A DNA stretch of 19,932 bases from Candidatus Eiseniibacteriota bacterium (GTDB taxonomy: Bacteria; Joyebacterota; Joyebacteria; Joyebacterales; Joyebacteraceae): assembly GCA_030638405.1 (NCBI GenBank), contig DAOWER010000221.1:1-19932 (forward strand). Direction: 5' to 3'. The notes beneath the pieces were generated by a model, which saw only the letters and a list, made by a program, of their open reading frames with translations, did not search any database and was not told the origin of the DNA. Positions within the stretch are counted from its first letter, which is position 1, and every line of letters starts with the position of its first letter. Both the position numbers and the translations under genes were made by a program. This document shows positions 1 through 8,284 of this stretch, in pieces.

Positions 1-2312
1 AGGTCGATCGAGTGCATCGACCTGCCGTGCGTCCCCGCGACCAGCGTGCGCGTCGGCTGGTGGATCTTGATGTCGTAGACCGGAGCCGCCGGAAGCCCGG
101 TGCCCAGCATCTCCCAGTCGGCGCCGAGGTTCTTCGTGTAGAAGCAGCCCACGTCCGACCCAGCGTAGAGGACGCTCGGAAGGTCCGGGTCGACAGCCAG
201 AGCGTTGACGGGAGCGTCGGGCAGGTTGCCCGTGATGTCGGTCCATGAGGCGCCGGCGTTCTCCGTGCGGTAGACGTGACCGATGTTCTCGTTCCACCGG
301 AGGCCGGAGAACGTCGCGTAGGCTATCGTGGGGTCCGTCTGGTCCACGGCTACCCGCGTCACCCAGCGGTTCGGAAGTGATGCGGACACGTTCGTCCAGC
401 TCAACACCCCGCCGTTCTGAGTGACCCAGACGTTGGAGTCATCGGTGCCGACGTAGATGACGTCCGGGTTCGTGGGCGCGACTGCGATCGTCGTGACGGT
501 GCCGAACGTCGAACCGCCCGAGGAGCCGTTCGTCAGGTCCGCGCTGATCGCGTTCCACCAGTCGCCGCCGTCGGTCGTCTTCCAGACCCTGTAGGTGCCG
601 AAGTAGAGCGTCTCATTGTCGCTCGGGTCCATGACGATGGGGGACGACCAGTTCCTGCGGTCACCATCGTCGACGCCGTTCAGTGCCCAGTCCCACGAGT
701 AGCCGAAGTCCGTCGACTTGTACGCGTTGCCCCACTGATACTCGCAGAAGATCGTGTTGGGGTCAGTCGGGTCGACGACGACGTAGAAGCCGTCTCCGCC
801 GAAGATGCGTTCCCAATCATCGGGGTCGCCGTCAACCGTGCGCAGCGTGCCGTTGTCCTGCGTGCCTCCGTACAGACGCTGCGGGTTCTGGTAGTCGATC
901 TCGATCGCGTAGAACTGGTTGGTCGGCTGGTCGTAGAGCTTGGTCCACGAGTCACCGGAGCTGGTGGAACGGTAGATGCCTCCGTCGTTCCCCTCGAAGA
1001 TGCGCGTGTGGTCGGCGGGGTCGAACGCCATCGCGTGGTGGTCGACGTGGTTGGATCCTCCCACCTCAGACCAGCTGAATCCACCGTTCTCCGTTCGGTA
1101 GAACGGCACGCCCATCACGAACGCGCGGTTCGGGTCCTCGGGGTCCACGCGTATCTGCCCGAAGTACCAGCCGAATGAGCTCGTCAGGTTCGACAGGCCG
1201 CTGCTGTTGGTCGGGCTCCACGAGTCCCCGCCGTCGGTGCTCTTGTAGACGCCGTAGAAGTAGCCGGGGTCGTCGACGTAGAAGGCGTAGATCACGTTGG
1301 GGCTCGAGGCCGCCACCGAAATGCCGATCCTGCCGACGTCGGGGCCGCTCGGGAGACCGTTCGTCAGCTCCATCCAGCTGTCACCACCGTCGTGCGAGCG
1401 CCAGATGCCGCTCGACGGTCCGCCCGAGCGCCGATAGGTCAGCCCGCGCACGCGCTCCCACATCGCCGCGTAGAGCGTGTCGGGCTTCGTCGGGTCAATG
1501 GCTATGTCTATGCAGGACGTCGAGTCCGTCAGCGAGAACACCTTGTCCCACGAGTCTCCCGCGTCGAGCGATCTGTAGACGCCGCGGTTCGAGTCCGTCC
1601 CGAAGAGCGAGCCCGCTCCCGCCACCCACAGGCGGTCCGTGTTGTGCGGGTCGACGATCACCCGGCCGATGTAGCGCGTCTCCTCGAGTCCCGCGTAGCT
1701 CCAGGTCGACCCCCCGTCCTCGGACTTGAACATGCCCATCCCGAACCAGCTGAAGCTGGCCGAGTTGGCCTCTCCGGTCCCGACGTATATGACGTCCGGG
1801 TCGTACGGATCGATGGCGATGTCACCGATGGTCAGGACGGCCTGGTCGTCGAAGATGGGATCCCACGTCGTTCCGCCGTCCGTCGACTTGTAGACGCCGC
1901 CGCTCGCCATGCCCGCAAAGATCGTGTTCGGGTCGGTCGGGTGCATCTCGAGGTCCGTGACGCGAGCCCCGATATTCGACGGGCCGCGCTCGACCCAGGT
2001 CCCGGGAGACGTCCTGCCGACAGCGAGCCGCATTGCCTGCGCCTCGACCTGCGCTTCCTTGAGCTGCTCGAAGTTGATCCGGCCGTATGGATACGCGCGC
2101 TGGAGCGACGCCCACTCGTTGGGAAACGCCCCCGGCTCGTAGCGCCGTCCCTCGGCGGCCATCCTGGCCTTCATCTCGGTCTTCTGCTCCGCGATCTCGA
2201 CTGCGATCTCGTCCGCGGTTCTCGTGGCCGGGCCGGTCGGCCACAGGAGCGTCCACGCGGCCGCGGCGACGGCGGCCACGGCAATCACCGTGAGCAGGGT
2301 TCTGCGGGTCAT
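1..2312 (-). CDS. Exported Asp-box (BNR) beta-propeller protein, 3' end cut by window edge
   Basis: The frame is open from an ATG at 2312 down to the left edge, giving 770 residues with no stop, so the C-terminus is missing. Residues 1-30 look like a signal peptide or membrane anchor (MTRRTLLTVIAVAAVAAAAW, then a Pro/Gly break). A short helical, Glu/Lys-rich stretch follows to about residue 90. From there to the edge there are about 13 Asp-box repeats of the form S-x-D-x-G-x-x-W (for example KSTDGGTTW, RSLDAGDSW, RTENAGASW), spaced by short strands such as 'TIGDIAIDP' and 'VIYVGTGEAN'. This layout is typical of sortilin/VPS10-like or photosystem-assembly-factor-like propellers secreted by FCB-group and related bacteria. 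The start has a good ribosome site (GGGAGGG about 8-14 bases upstream). No catalytic residues can be named, and the fold does not define a substrate. An adhesin, a binding protein or a secreted hydrolase are all possible. Confidence 0.85.
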   Translation of the reverse strand, partial: MTRRTLLTVIAVAAVAAAAWTLLWPTGPATRTADEIAVEIAEQKTEMKARMAAEGRRYEPGAFPNEWASLQRAYPYGRINFEQLKEAQVEAQAMRLAVGRTSPGTWVERGPSNIGARVTDLEMHPTDPNTIFAGMASGGVYKSTDGGTTWDPIFDDQAVLTIGDIAIDPYDPDVIYVGTGEANSASFSWFGMGMFKSEDGGSTWSYAGLEETRYIGRVIVDPHNTDRLWVAGAGSLFGTDSNRGVYRSLDAGDSWDKVFSLTDSTSCIDIAIDPTKPDTLYAAMWERVRGLTYRRSGGPSSGIWRSHDGGDSWMELTNGLPSGPDVGRIGISVAASSPNVIYAFYVDDPGYFYGVYKSTDGGDSWSPTNSSGLSNLTSSFGWYFGQIRVDPEDPNRAFVMGVPFYRTENGGFSWSEVGGSNHVDHHAMAFDPADHTRIFEGNDGGIYRSTSSGDSWTKLYDQPTNQFYAIEIDYQNPQRLYGGTQDNGTLRTVDGDPDDWERIFGGDGFYVVVDPTDPNTIFCEYQWGNAYKSTDFGYSWDWALNGVDDGDRRNWSSPIVMDPSDNETLYFGTYRVWKTTDGGDWWNAISADLTNGSSGGSTFGTVTTIAVAPTNPDVIYVGTDDSNVWVTQNGGVLSWTNVSASLPNRWVTRVAVDQTDPTIAYATFSGLRWNENIGHVYRTENAGASWTDITGNLPDAPVNALAVDPDLPSVLYAGSDVGCFYTKNLGADWEMLGTGLPAAPVYDIKIHQPTRTLVAGTHGRSMHSID

Positions 2313-2652
2313 CGGGTTCTTCCCTCCCTCGCGCCATCGGGGCTGGTAGTCGATGCGGGTCCATAGGACAGAATTTCTTGACACGTGCATACATTATACC
2401 CGATTAGGAGTCCATTCTCCAGCTCGAGTCGGAGGGCCGCATGTTCCCGCCCGCGGTGGCCCGGACTTCGTCCACGACGTTGACGCCTGCGGGCCCGAGT
2501 CCCCCGCCGAAACAGGCCGATGCGGCCGCCAACGGGCCTCTCAGGCGTGGAATCCGCATCTGGACCGCTACCTGCTCCAGTCCCGGTCGCGCCACACGTG
2601 CGGCGCGTGGCAGCCAAGGGGAAACGGGAACGGGGAGAGGGAGGTGCTCGCC
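2313..2652. other. Divergent intergenic region, 340 bases
   Basis: This region separates the minus-strand propeller gene from the plus-strand lamin-tail gene. It holds the minus-strand TATAAT at 2393-2398. A TTGACA is also present on the plus strand at 2378-2383, but no good -10 lies at the right distance from it. The remaining 250 bases are GC-rich, with no RNA gene, strong hairpin or convincing coding frame that I can recognise. Short open frames here have no good ribosome site and no recognisable protein features. Confidence 0.5.
2393..2398 (-). promoter_or_regulatory. Candidate -10 box for the Asp-box protein gene
   Basis: Read on the minus strand, the hexamer is a perfect TATAAT, about 80 bases upstream of the ATG at 2312. 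It lies in a locally AT-richer patch inside otherwise GC-rich DNA. No convincing -35 hexamer sits at 16-18 bases, so this is a partial promoter call. Confidence 0.45.
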
Positions 2653-3438
2653 ATGAAGCGGTCTGTTGTGATCCTCATCGTCCTGCTGGGGCTGGCTCCG
2701 GTGACATGGGGGCTGGAGGTCTGGAACAGCGTGGTGATCAACGAGGTGCACTACTACATGCCGGGGTTCGATGCGCACAACGAGTACATCGAACTTCTGA
2801 ACGCCGGCGGGACCGTCGCGTTCCTGGACGGCGCGGTCATCACCGACGAGGGAGACGACGGCATGCCGGAGTCGGTCTTCCGTTTCCCGGGCAGCCACGG
2901 CGGCTACGGTATCGCCATCTGGCCGGGTGAACTCGTGCTGATCGCGGTAGATGCGGTACCGGGTGAGATCTGGCCGGACCTGTCTGGTGCGGACTGGGAG
3001 TTTGTGCACCCCGGTGACGACAACGACAACCCGGAAGTGCCCAACCTCATACACTGCGGGGGCTCCGACTGCGACATCGCTCTCGCGAACGATGGGGACG
3101 GAATCCTGCTCGCCACCGGCGTCGACACGTCGGCTGCGATCGACTGCTCCAGCGTCGTGGACGGCGTCAACTGGGACAACGTCCCCGATCCCGTGCCCAT
3201 CTCGTGGACCGATTGCGTGGACCCGCAGTTCGCCGACGGCGTCCCGCAGGGGAACTGCCTTGGCCGGTGCCCCGGAGGGGTCGACCACAACCAGAGCAGC
3301 GCGGACGACTGGTTCATGATGGTGCCGACGCCGGGTGAGCCGAACATCCCATCGTATCCAAGCGACTGCAGCACAGGCGTCGACCTTGAGATTAGCTGGG
3401 GGACCATCAAGGCCTTGTACAGGAGCGGTGCTCGCTGA
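2653..3438 (+). CDS. Small secreted lamin-tail-domain (LTD) protein
   Basis: The protein has 261 residues. The open frame extends further upstream, but the ATG at 2653 is chosen because GGGAGAGGGAGG lies just before it and a clean signal peptide follows (MKRSVVILIVLLGLAPVTWG). The mature part begins with 'VVINEVHYY' and 'NEYIELLNAG', the hallmark start of a lamin-tail domain, an immunoglobulin-like fold common in secreted bacterial proteins. 'GELVLIAVDA' and 'VDGVNWDN' continue the same domain to about residue 215. Six cysteines cluster in the second half, as expected for an exported disulphide-bonded protein. The last 20 residues (SWGTIKALYRSGAR at the end) are basic and may be a separate tail. 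There is no propeller, nuclease or transglutaminase partner domain. The role is unknown; cell-surface binding is the usual inference for stand-alone LTD proteins. Confidence 0.8.
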   Translation: MKRSVVILIVLLGLAPVTWGLEVWNSVVINEVHYYMPGFDAHNEYIELLNAGGTVAFLDGAVITDEGDDGMPESVFRFPGSHGGYGIAIWPGELVLIAVDAVPGEIWPDLSGADWEFVHPGDDNDNPEVPNLIHCGGSDCDIALANDGDGILLATGVDTSAAIDCSSVVDGVNWDNVPDPVPISWTDCVDPQFADGVPQGNCLGRCPGGVDHNQSSADDWFMMVPTPGEPNIPSYPSDCSTGVDLEISWGTIKALYRSGAR

Positions 3439-3510
3439 GCAGGGCGCGCCTGCGGAGCCCGGGGATGCTGCCCACCTGAGGGAGTCCTCGCGAACGCCCC
3501 CGGGCGGTCG

Positions 3511-3539
3511 TTGACCTCGATGCGCATGGGCGGTACAAT
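3511..3539 (+). promoter_or_regulatory. Sigma-70-type promoter of kbl
   Basis: TTGACC (3511-3516) and TACAAT (3534-3539) are separated by exactly 17 bases. Each matches the housekeeping consensus at five of six positions. The start point would be near 3546, giving a leader of about 70 bases before the ATG at 3617. The promoter implies that kbl is transcribed separately from the lamin-tail gene upstream. Confidence 0.7.
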
Positions 3540-3616
3540 CTACTGGCTGATAGTCTTTGAGCCGTAATCGGTCCCATGGCAGGCAATCCGTCCCACCCGT
3601 CCAGGAGCGCATCACC

Positions 3617-4864
<1,248 letters not shown>

Positions 4865-4912
4865 GAGAGCTCCGGGGCAAGAGGCCCGGACAGCCGCACC
4901 GCAAGCAGCCGG

Positions 4913-4942
4913 GAAGGGGTCGCGCCGACGCGCGGCCCCTTC
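4913..4942 (+). terminator. Hairpin downstream of kbl
   Basis: A 13-base arm (GAAGGGGTCGCGC) pairs with GCGCGGCCCCTTC across a 4-base loop, with one G-T wobble. It lies 49 bases after the kbl stop. No U-run follows, so efficient intrinsic termination is uncertain, but position and stability fit a transcript end. Confidence 0.6.
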
Positions 4943-5028
4943 TGCGTCCGCCGGGAGCACTCCGACCCTCGGTCAACCCTGGCGTCCATGGACGCGTAGT
5001 GGCGGCGCGTGGCGACTGAACGCCTGAT

Positions 5029-5046
5029 TGGGCACGTTTTGTGCAT
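5029..5046 (+). promoter_or_regulatory. Possible sigma-54 promoter of the vWA gene
   Basis: TGGGCACGTTTTGTGCAT has GG (5031-5032) and GC (5043-5044) separated by exactly 10 bases. The upstream box GGCACG is perfect from the GG onward, and the downstream box is GTGCA instead of TTGCA. The start point would be about 97 bases before the vWA ATG. The GCAC...GTGC symmetry could also form a small hairpin, so this is less certain than the sites at pilB and pilT. Confidence 0.4.
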
Positions 5047-5152
5047 CCTTCCGTGAGTCGTTCGGACCAGTCGTGCTGGGCCGAGCCTGTTCCTGGCATA
5101 GGGGCGGTCCTAAGAGGCCGCCTGTTGGGCCAATCGGACGTCGGAGGGGATC

Positions 5153-6448
5153 ATGCCAAACTCGCTCATGAGACTGAAGCCCTTGCTGCTTGCGGCACTG
5201 TTCCTGTTCTGCGGGGCGCACGCCGCGGTCGCGGGGTACGGCGTCGACTGGGTCGTCCTTGTGGACAATACGGGGACGATGCGCTACCAGAGCCGTGGAG
5301 AGATGACCGTCAAGGCGATCAAGGAATTCGTGTCGCTTACCGAGCCTGGGGACCGCATCTCCATCTGCAGCTACGGGGAGCGTTCTTTTTCCGTACTGCC
5401 GAACAACGCGGTGGTTATCGAGGACGAATCGTCGAAGGACTACGTGAGGGCACACACCAAGTTCGGTTTCAACGCCGACAGGACCGACATCACCGCGGGT
5501 CTGGAGTATGTGTGGCGGATGCGGGCTCACTTCTTCCCCGGCCTGGAAGCGGGCGACGGGAAGGGCGCCGACGCGGTCATCGTTCTCCTCACCGACGGCA
5601 AGCTCGTCCCGGTCTATCGCAGCTACGCGCAATACGAAGCGACGTACGACAGGAGCCGCAGACGCCTTCTGGAACTCGCGTCCCTCTGTGCGGACGAGGG
5701 AATCCGAATCTGCACGATCGGCCTCGGCCGCTCGAACAAGGTCGACGGAGAGCTGCTCGAGGATATCTCCGCGAGGACAGGCGGCACCTACCGCCACGTT
5801 GCCGCCGCTTCAGACGTTGCGGAGGCCTACCGGGCGATCGCGAGCGAGCAGCGGCCCTCAGTGCCGACCCACGTGGTCGAGGCGCCGGACAACCCGTCCG
5901 CGGGTGCGCCCGGCGAGCAGGACGCGGCCTCTGAGGCTCCCGGGCAGCCCCGGGAGAAGAGCGGCGGGCGCAAGCACGCTGGAGCGCGCTCGTGGAGCGT
6001 GCCCGTCGAGGCCTTTCCGGCGGACTTCTGTCTGGCATCCGCGGGTGTCCTCGCCATCTTCATCGGGATGATCGCGGTGGGTACCGAGAGGCGCCAGAGG
6101 TGGGCCGCGCGCTTCTCGGGGAGCCTCTTCGGCGGGGGAGAGAAGCTCGTGAGGGGCTATCTCAAACCCATCGACGCGCCCGGGACGATCTCAGCCAGGC
6201 CGATCATCGGCCTGGAGAACGAGGCGGCGGAATCCGTGAAGGTGGGCACCGGCACGTCGTACATCTCTCACATCGACACAACCGTGGAATTCGTCGGGAC
6301 CACGGACGAATCGCCCCCGCAGCTTCGCGCTGAGAGCGGAATCGTCACTGTTGAAGGTGAGGCAACAACCGTCCGGAAGCTCAGGGACGGCGACGTCATC
6401 GAGATAGAAGGCCTGCGCTATCAGTACCTCAGGGGCAACAGGAGGTAG
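5153..6448 (+). CDS. Membrane-anchored von Willebrand A protein with FHA-like C-terminus
   Basis: The protein has 431 residues and starts at an ATG preceded by GGAGGGG. Residues 1-27 are a signal peptide ending AAVA-G. A vWA domain follows (about 31-235). Its metal-binding site is slightly unusual: DNTGT (D38) replaces the common DxSxS, with 'ADRTDITAG' supplying the threonine and 'VLLTDGK' the aspartate. Residues about 238-285 are a Pro/Gly/Ala-rich linker. A single membrane helix (about 292-310, 'ASAGVLAIFIGMIAVG') puts the vWA domain outside the cytoplasm and the last 115 residues inside. That C-terminal part ends 'RKLRDGDVIEIEGLRYQYL', which resembles the closing strands of an FHA domain. 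The molecule therefore looks like a transmembrane link between an outside ligand-binding domain and an inside protein-binding domain. The ligand is unknown, and the FHA call is tentative because the phosphothreonine-binding residues are not obvious. Confidence 0.8.
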   Translation: MPNSLMRLKPLLLAALFLFCGAHAAVAGYGVDWVVLVDNTGTMRYQSRGEMTVKAIKEFVSLTEPGDRISICSYGERSFSVLPNNAVVIEDESSKDYVRAHTKFGFNADRTDITAGLEYVWRMRAHFFPGLEAGDGKGADAVIVLLTDGKLVPVYRSYAQYEATYDRSRRRLLELASLCADEGIRICTIGLGRSNKVDGELLEDISARTGGTYRHVAAASDVAEAYRAIASEQRPSVPTHVVEAPDNPSAGAPGEQDAASEAPGQPREKSGGRKHAGARSWSVPVEAFPADFCLASAGVLAIFIGMIAVGTERRQRWAARFSGSLFGGGEKLVRGYLKPIDAPGTISARPIIGLENEAAESVKVGTGTSYISHIDTTVEFVGTTDESPPQLRAESGIVTVEGEATTVRKLRDGDVIEIEGLRYQYLRGNRR

Positions 6449-6477
6449 GCCACCTTTCAGCTCGGAGTGAACTCTCA

Positions 6478-6523
6478 AAGGCCCTGCACTCGTGAATCCT
6501 CGAGTGCAGGGCCTTCAGCTTTT
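6478..6523. terminator. Perfect bidirectional terminator between vWA and tdh genes
   Basis: AAGGCCCTGCACTCG (6478-6492) and CGAGTGCAGGGCCTT (6501-6515) form a perfect 15-bp stem with an 8-base loop. A TTTT at 6520-6523 follows on the plus strand. The hairpin lies 29 bases after the vWA stop and 33 bases beyond the dehydrogenase stop on the other strand, so it can serve both convergent genes. Confidence 0.85.
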
Positions 6524-6548
6524 CCAACCGCCCGGATGCTATCGGATG

Positions 6549-7532
6549 CTATCGGTAGAGCAGCCCCGCCTCGTGGCGGGCCCGGAGCCTCGTCAACATG
6601 TCCTCGGTCATTGCCCGCAGGTCGTACTCGGGCCGCCAGTCCCATTCCTCCCTCGCAGCCGTGTCGTCAACGGAAGACGGCCAGGAGTCGGCGATCGCCT
6701 GTCGGTAGTCGGGGTTGTAGGTCGTCCTGAAGTCGGGGATGTGCTCCCTGATCGACGCGGTGAGTTCACCGGCGGAGAAGCTCATCGACCCGACGTTGAA
6801 ATCACCGTGGTGGATCAGACGGTCGTAATCGGCCTCCATGAGGTCGATGGTGCTCTTGATGCAGTCGGGCATGTACATCATCGGCAGCTTGGTGTCCTCG
6901 TTCAGGAAGCACGTGTACGCGCCCTTCTCGATGGCCGCGTAGTAGATCTCGACCGCGTAGTCGGTGGTCCCGCCTCCGGGTAGTGTCTCGGCCGACACGA
7001 TGCCCGGATAGCGCAGACCTCGGGCATCCACCCCGTAGCGCGCGACGTAGTAGTCGCACAGGAGTTCTCCCGCGACCTTGGTCACGCCGTACATCGTCGA
7101 CGGCTTCAGCACGGTCTCCTGGGGTGTGTCTTCCTTCGGACAGCCCGCCCCGAACACGGCGATGGAGCTTGGGCAGACCACCTGCGTGAGCTCCAGGTCA
7201 CGCGCTATCTCCAGCGCATTGATCAGACCTGCCATGTTGACGTGCCATGCCTTCAGCGGGTCCCGCTCACCGCTGGCGGAGAGAACGGCGGCGAGGTGGA
7301 CTATCGCGTCGATTCCGTGCCGTCTGCAGATATCTGCCAGGCCCTCCGCGTCGGTGACGTTCACCTGCTCGAAGGGACCAGCCTGCCCGAGTTCTCCCTC
7401 GGGTCTGGGTCTGAGGTCGCTCGCGACGACGTTGCCGTCCCCGTATCTTCGCCTGAGTTCGGCGGTCAGTTCCGAGCCGATCTGTCCCAGGGCTCCCGTC
7501 ACCAGGATGCTGCTGATCGCTCTAGTGCCCAC
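6549..7532 (-). CDS. tdh: L-threonine 3-dehydrogenase, short-chain (SDR/epimerase-like) type
   Basis: A 327-residue NAD-dependent extended short-chain dehydrogenase, the usual size for this class. It oxidises L-threonine to 2-amino-3-oxobutanoate, the substrate of Kbl encoded nearby. The Rossmann motif is 'VTGALGQIGSEL' (about residues 11-22). The catalytic serine lies in 'CPSSIAVFG' and the Tyr/Lys pair is about Y148/K152 in 'STMYGVTKVAGELL'. 'LRYPGIVS', 'GGGTTDYAVEIYYAA' and 'TKLPMMYMPD' are signatures that separate threonine dehydrogenase from the related UDP-glucose 4-epimerases. The start is a GTG at 7532 with GGAGAGG eight bases upstream; no suitable ATG is nearby. This form is unrelated to the zinc-dependent Tdh of E. 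coli. Threonine breakdown is well supported by the motifs together with the kbl neighbour. Confidence 0.93.
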   Translation of the reverse strand: MGTRAISSILVTGALGQIGSELTAELRRRYGDGNVVASDLRPRPEGELGQAGPFEQVNVTDAEGLADICRRHGIDAIVHLAAVLSASGERDPLKAWHVNMAGLINALEIARDLELTQVVCPSSIAVFGAGCPKEDTPQETVLKPSTMYGVTKVAGELLCDYYVARYGVDARGLRYPGIVSAETLPGGGTTDYAVEIYYAAIEKGAYTCFLNEDTKLPMMYMPDCIKSTIDLMEADYDRLIHHGDFNVGSMSFSAGELTASIREHIPDFRTTYNPDYRQAIADSWPSSVDDTAAREEWDWRPEYDLRAMTEDMLTRLRARHEAGLLYR

Positions 7533-7619
7533 TCGAATCGCCTCTCCGTCAGGTGGCCAGGTGGATCGTAAAGGGTGCCAACAAACCTACCAGATTGCCG
7601 CGGGAAAGGCGACAGCGGG

Positions 7620-7649
7620 TTCCCAGAGGTGTCCCGCTTGGGGTATAAT
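7620..7649 (+). promoter_or_regulatory. Sigma-70-type promoter of the 108-residue protein gene
   Basis: A perfect TATAAT at 7644-7649 is preceded, 18 bases upstream, by a weak TTCCCA (7620-7625). The start point would be near 7656, about 43 bases before the ATG at 7699. The strong -10 makes the promoter likely despite the poor -35. Confidence 0.6.
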
Positions 7650-7698
7650 CGGCTGGTGATTCCGACCTGTTGCGGCGGCTGCAAGACACGGAGGAGCG

Positions 7699-8025
7699 AT
7701 GCACCAACGCAAGTGGGAAGACCTCCTCGACAAGGTCGAGAAGATGTTCGGCTTCATCGAGCACACCACCGATGAGTATCCCGACCGCCGAATGACCGTC
7801 GAAACGGCCGTTTTCGACGGGGCGTCGGGGCGGATCAAGCTCGAGCGCACGGTGAAGCCCGTCGTTCTCGATCAGAAGACCACCTACTCCAAGCGCGTCG
7901 GGGGCAGGGCGACGACTGAGTATGTCCTGTCCGATGACGAGTATGTCGACACGGTCAGGTTCTTCAAGTGGGACAGGCTGGCTCGGGAGTGGAAGCAGAT
8001 AGACATGGCCGATATCGGTCGATGA
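7699..8025 (+). CDS. Conserved-looking small protein of unknown function
   Basis: The protein has 108 residues, with an ATG start and a strong ribosome site (GGAGGAG, 6 bases upstream). I do not recognise the family. It is highly charged and soluble-looking, without a signal peptide or membrane segment. The first 20 residues are helical (KWEDLLDKVEKMFGFIEH). The middle alternates short strands ('RMTVETAVFDG', 'GRIKLERTVKPVVLDQK', 'TTEYVLSDDEYVDTVRFFKW'), which suggests a small beta-sheet domain. It has its own promoter, stands alone between the divergent tdh gene and the HD-GYP gene, and has codon use like its neighbours. There are no cysteines or histidine clusters to suggest metal binding. 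No function can be assigned. Confidence 0.75.
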   Translation: MHQRKWEDLLDKVEKMFGFIEHTTDEYPDRRMTVETAVFDGASGRIKLERTVKPVVLDQKTTYSKRVGGRATTEYVLSDDEYVDTVRFFKWDRLAREWKQIDMADIGR

Positions 8026-8068
8026 GGCACGCCTGAGCGGCCGCTGATCGCCTCGTTCTTCGGCGGCC

Positions 8069-8085
8069 CCGGGCGCCTGGCCCGG
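8069..8085 (+). terminator. Weak GC-rich hairpin after the 108-residue protein gene
   Basis: CCGGGC and GCCCGG form a 6-bp stem with a 5-base loop, 43 bases after the stop codon. There is no U-run and the flanks are GC-rich, so this is only a possible transcript end. Confidence 0.25.
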
Positions 8086-8130
8086 CCCGCTCACACGCCT
8101 GTGCTGACCCCTTCCTCATAATCACCTTGC

Positions 8131-8148
8131 TGGAACAGAACTTGCTTT
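8131..8148 (+). promoter_or_regulatory. Sigma-54 promoter candidate of the HD-GYP gene
   Basis: TGGAACAGAACTTGCTTT has GG (8132-8133) and GC (8144-8145) exactly 10 bases apart and a consensus TTGCT downstream box. The upstream box differs from TGGCAC by one base. The predicted start point near 8157 leaves a leader of about 128 bases to the preferred TTG start at 8285. Confidence 0.6.
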
Positions 8149-8284
8149 CTACGCCATCTGTGATGGCGGGCTCAGGCCCGTGCAGTCCTGTTTGACCATC
8201 CGACCCGGTCGCCTCCGGAGCTGGAGCAGCTTCGTTCAGCTCCTGAAGCCGGACCACCGGGATCGGTTCCGGAAGGGGAGGCCA

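Noticed and set aside
680..2366. Several open frames on both strands within the propeller gene
   Set aside because: The minus-strand frame with regular Asp-box repeats explains the whole region; the others are Arg/Ser/Thr-rich shadows.
2378..2406. A plus-strand promoter starting with TTGACA
   Set aside because: No acceptable -10 box occurs at 16-18 bases; the AT-rich patch fits the minus-strand TATAAT better.
2353..2652. An upstream extension of the lamin-tail protein by 100 residues
   Set aside because: The extension lacks protein-like composition, and a signal peptide with a good ribosome site begins at 2653.
6533..6555. A 10-bp tandem repeat (CGGATGCTAT twice) over the tdh stop codon
   Set aside because: Only two units, without symmetry or an associated element; probably a small local duplication without function.
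8180..8284. An upstream GTG start for the HD-GYP protein
   Set aside because: No ribosome site, and the extra 35 residues look non-coding; the TTG at 8285 follows a purine-rich ribosome site.
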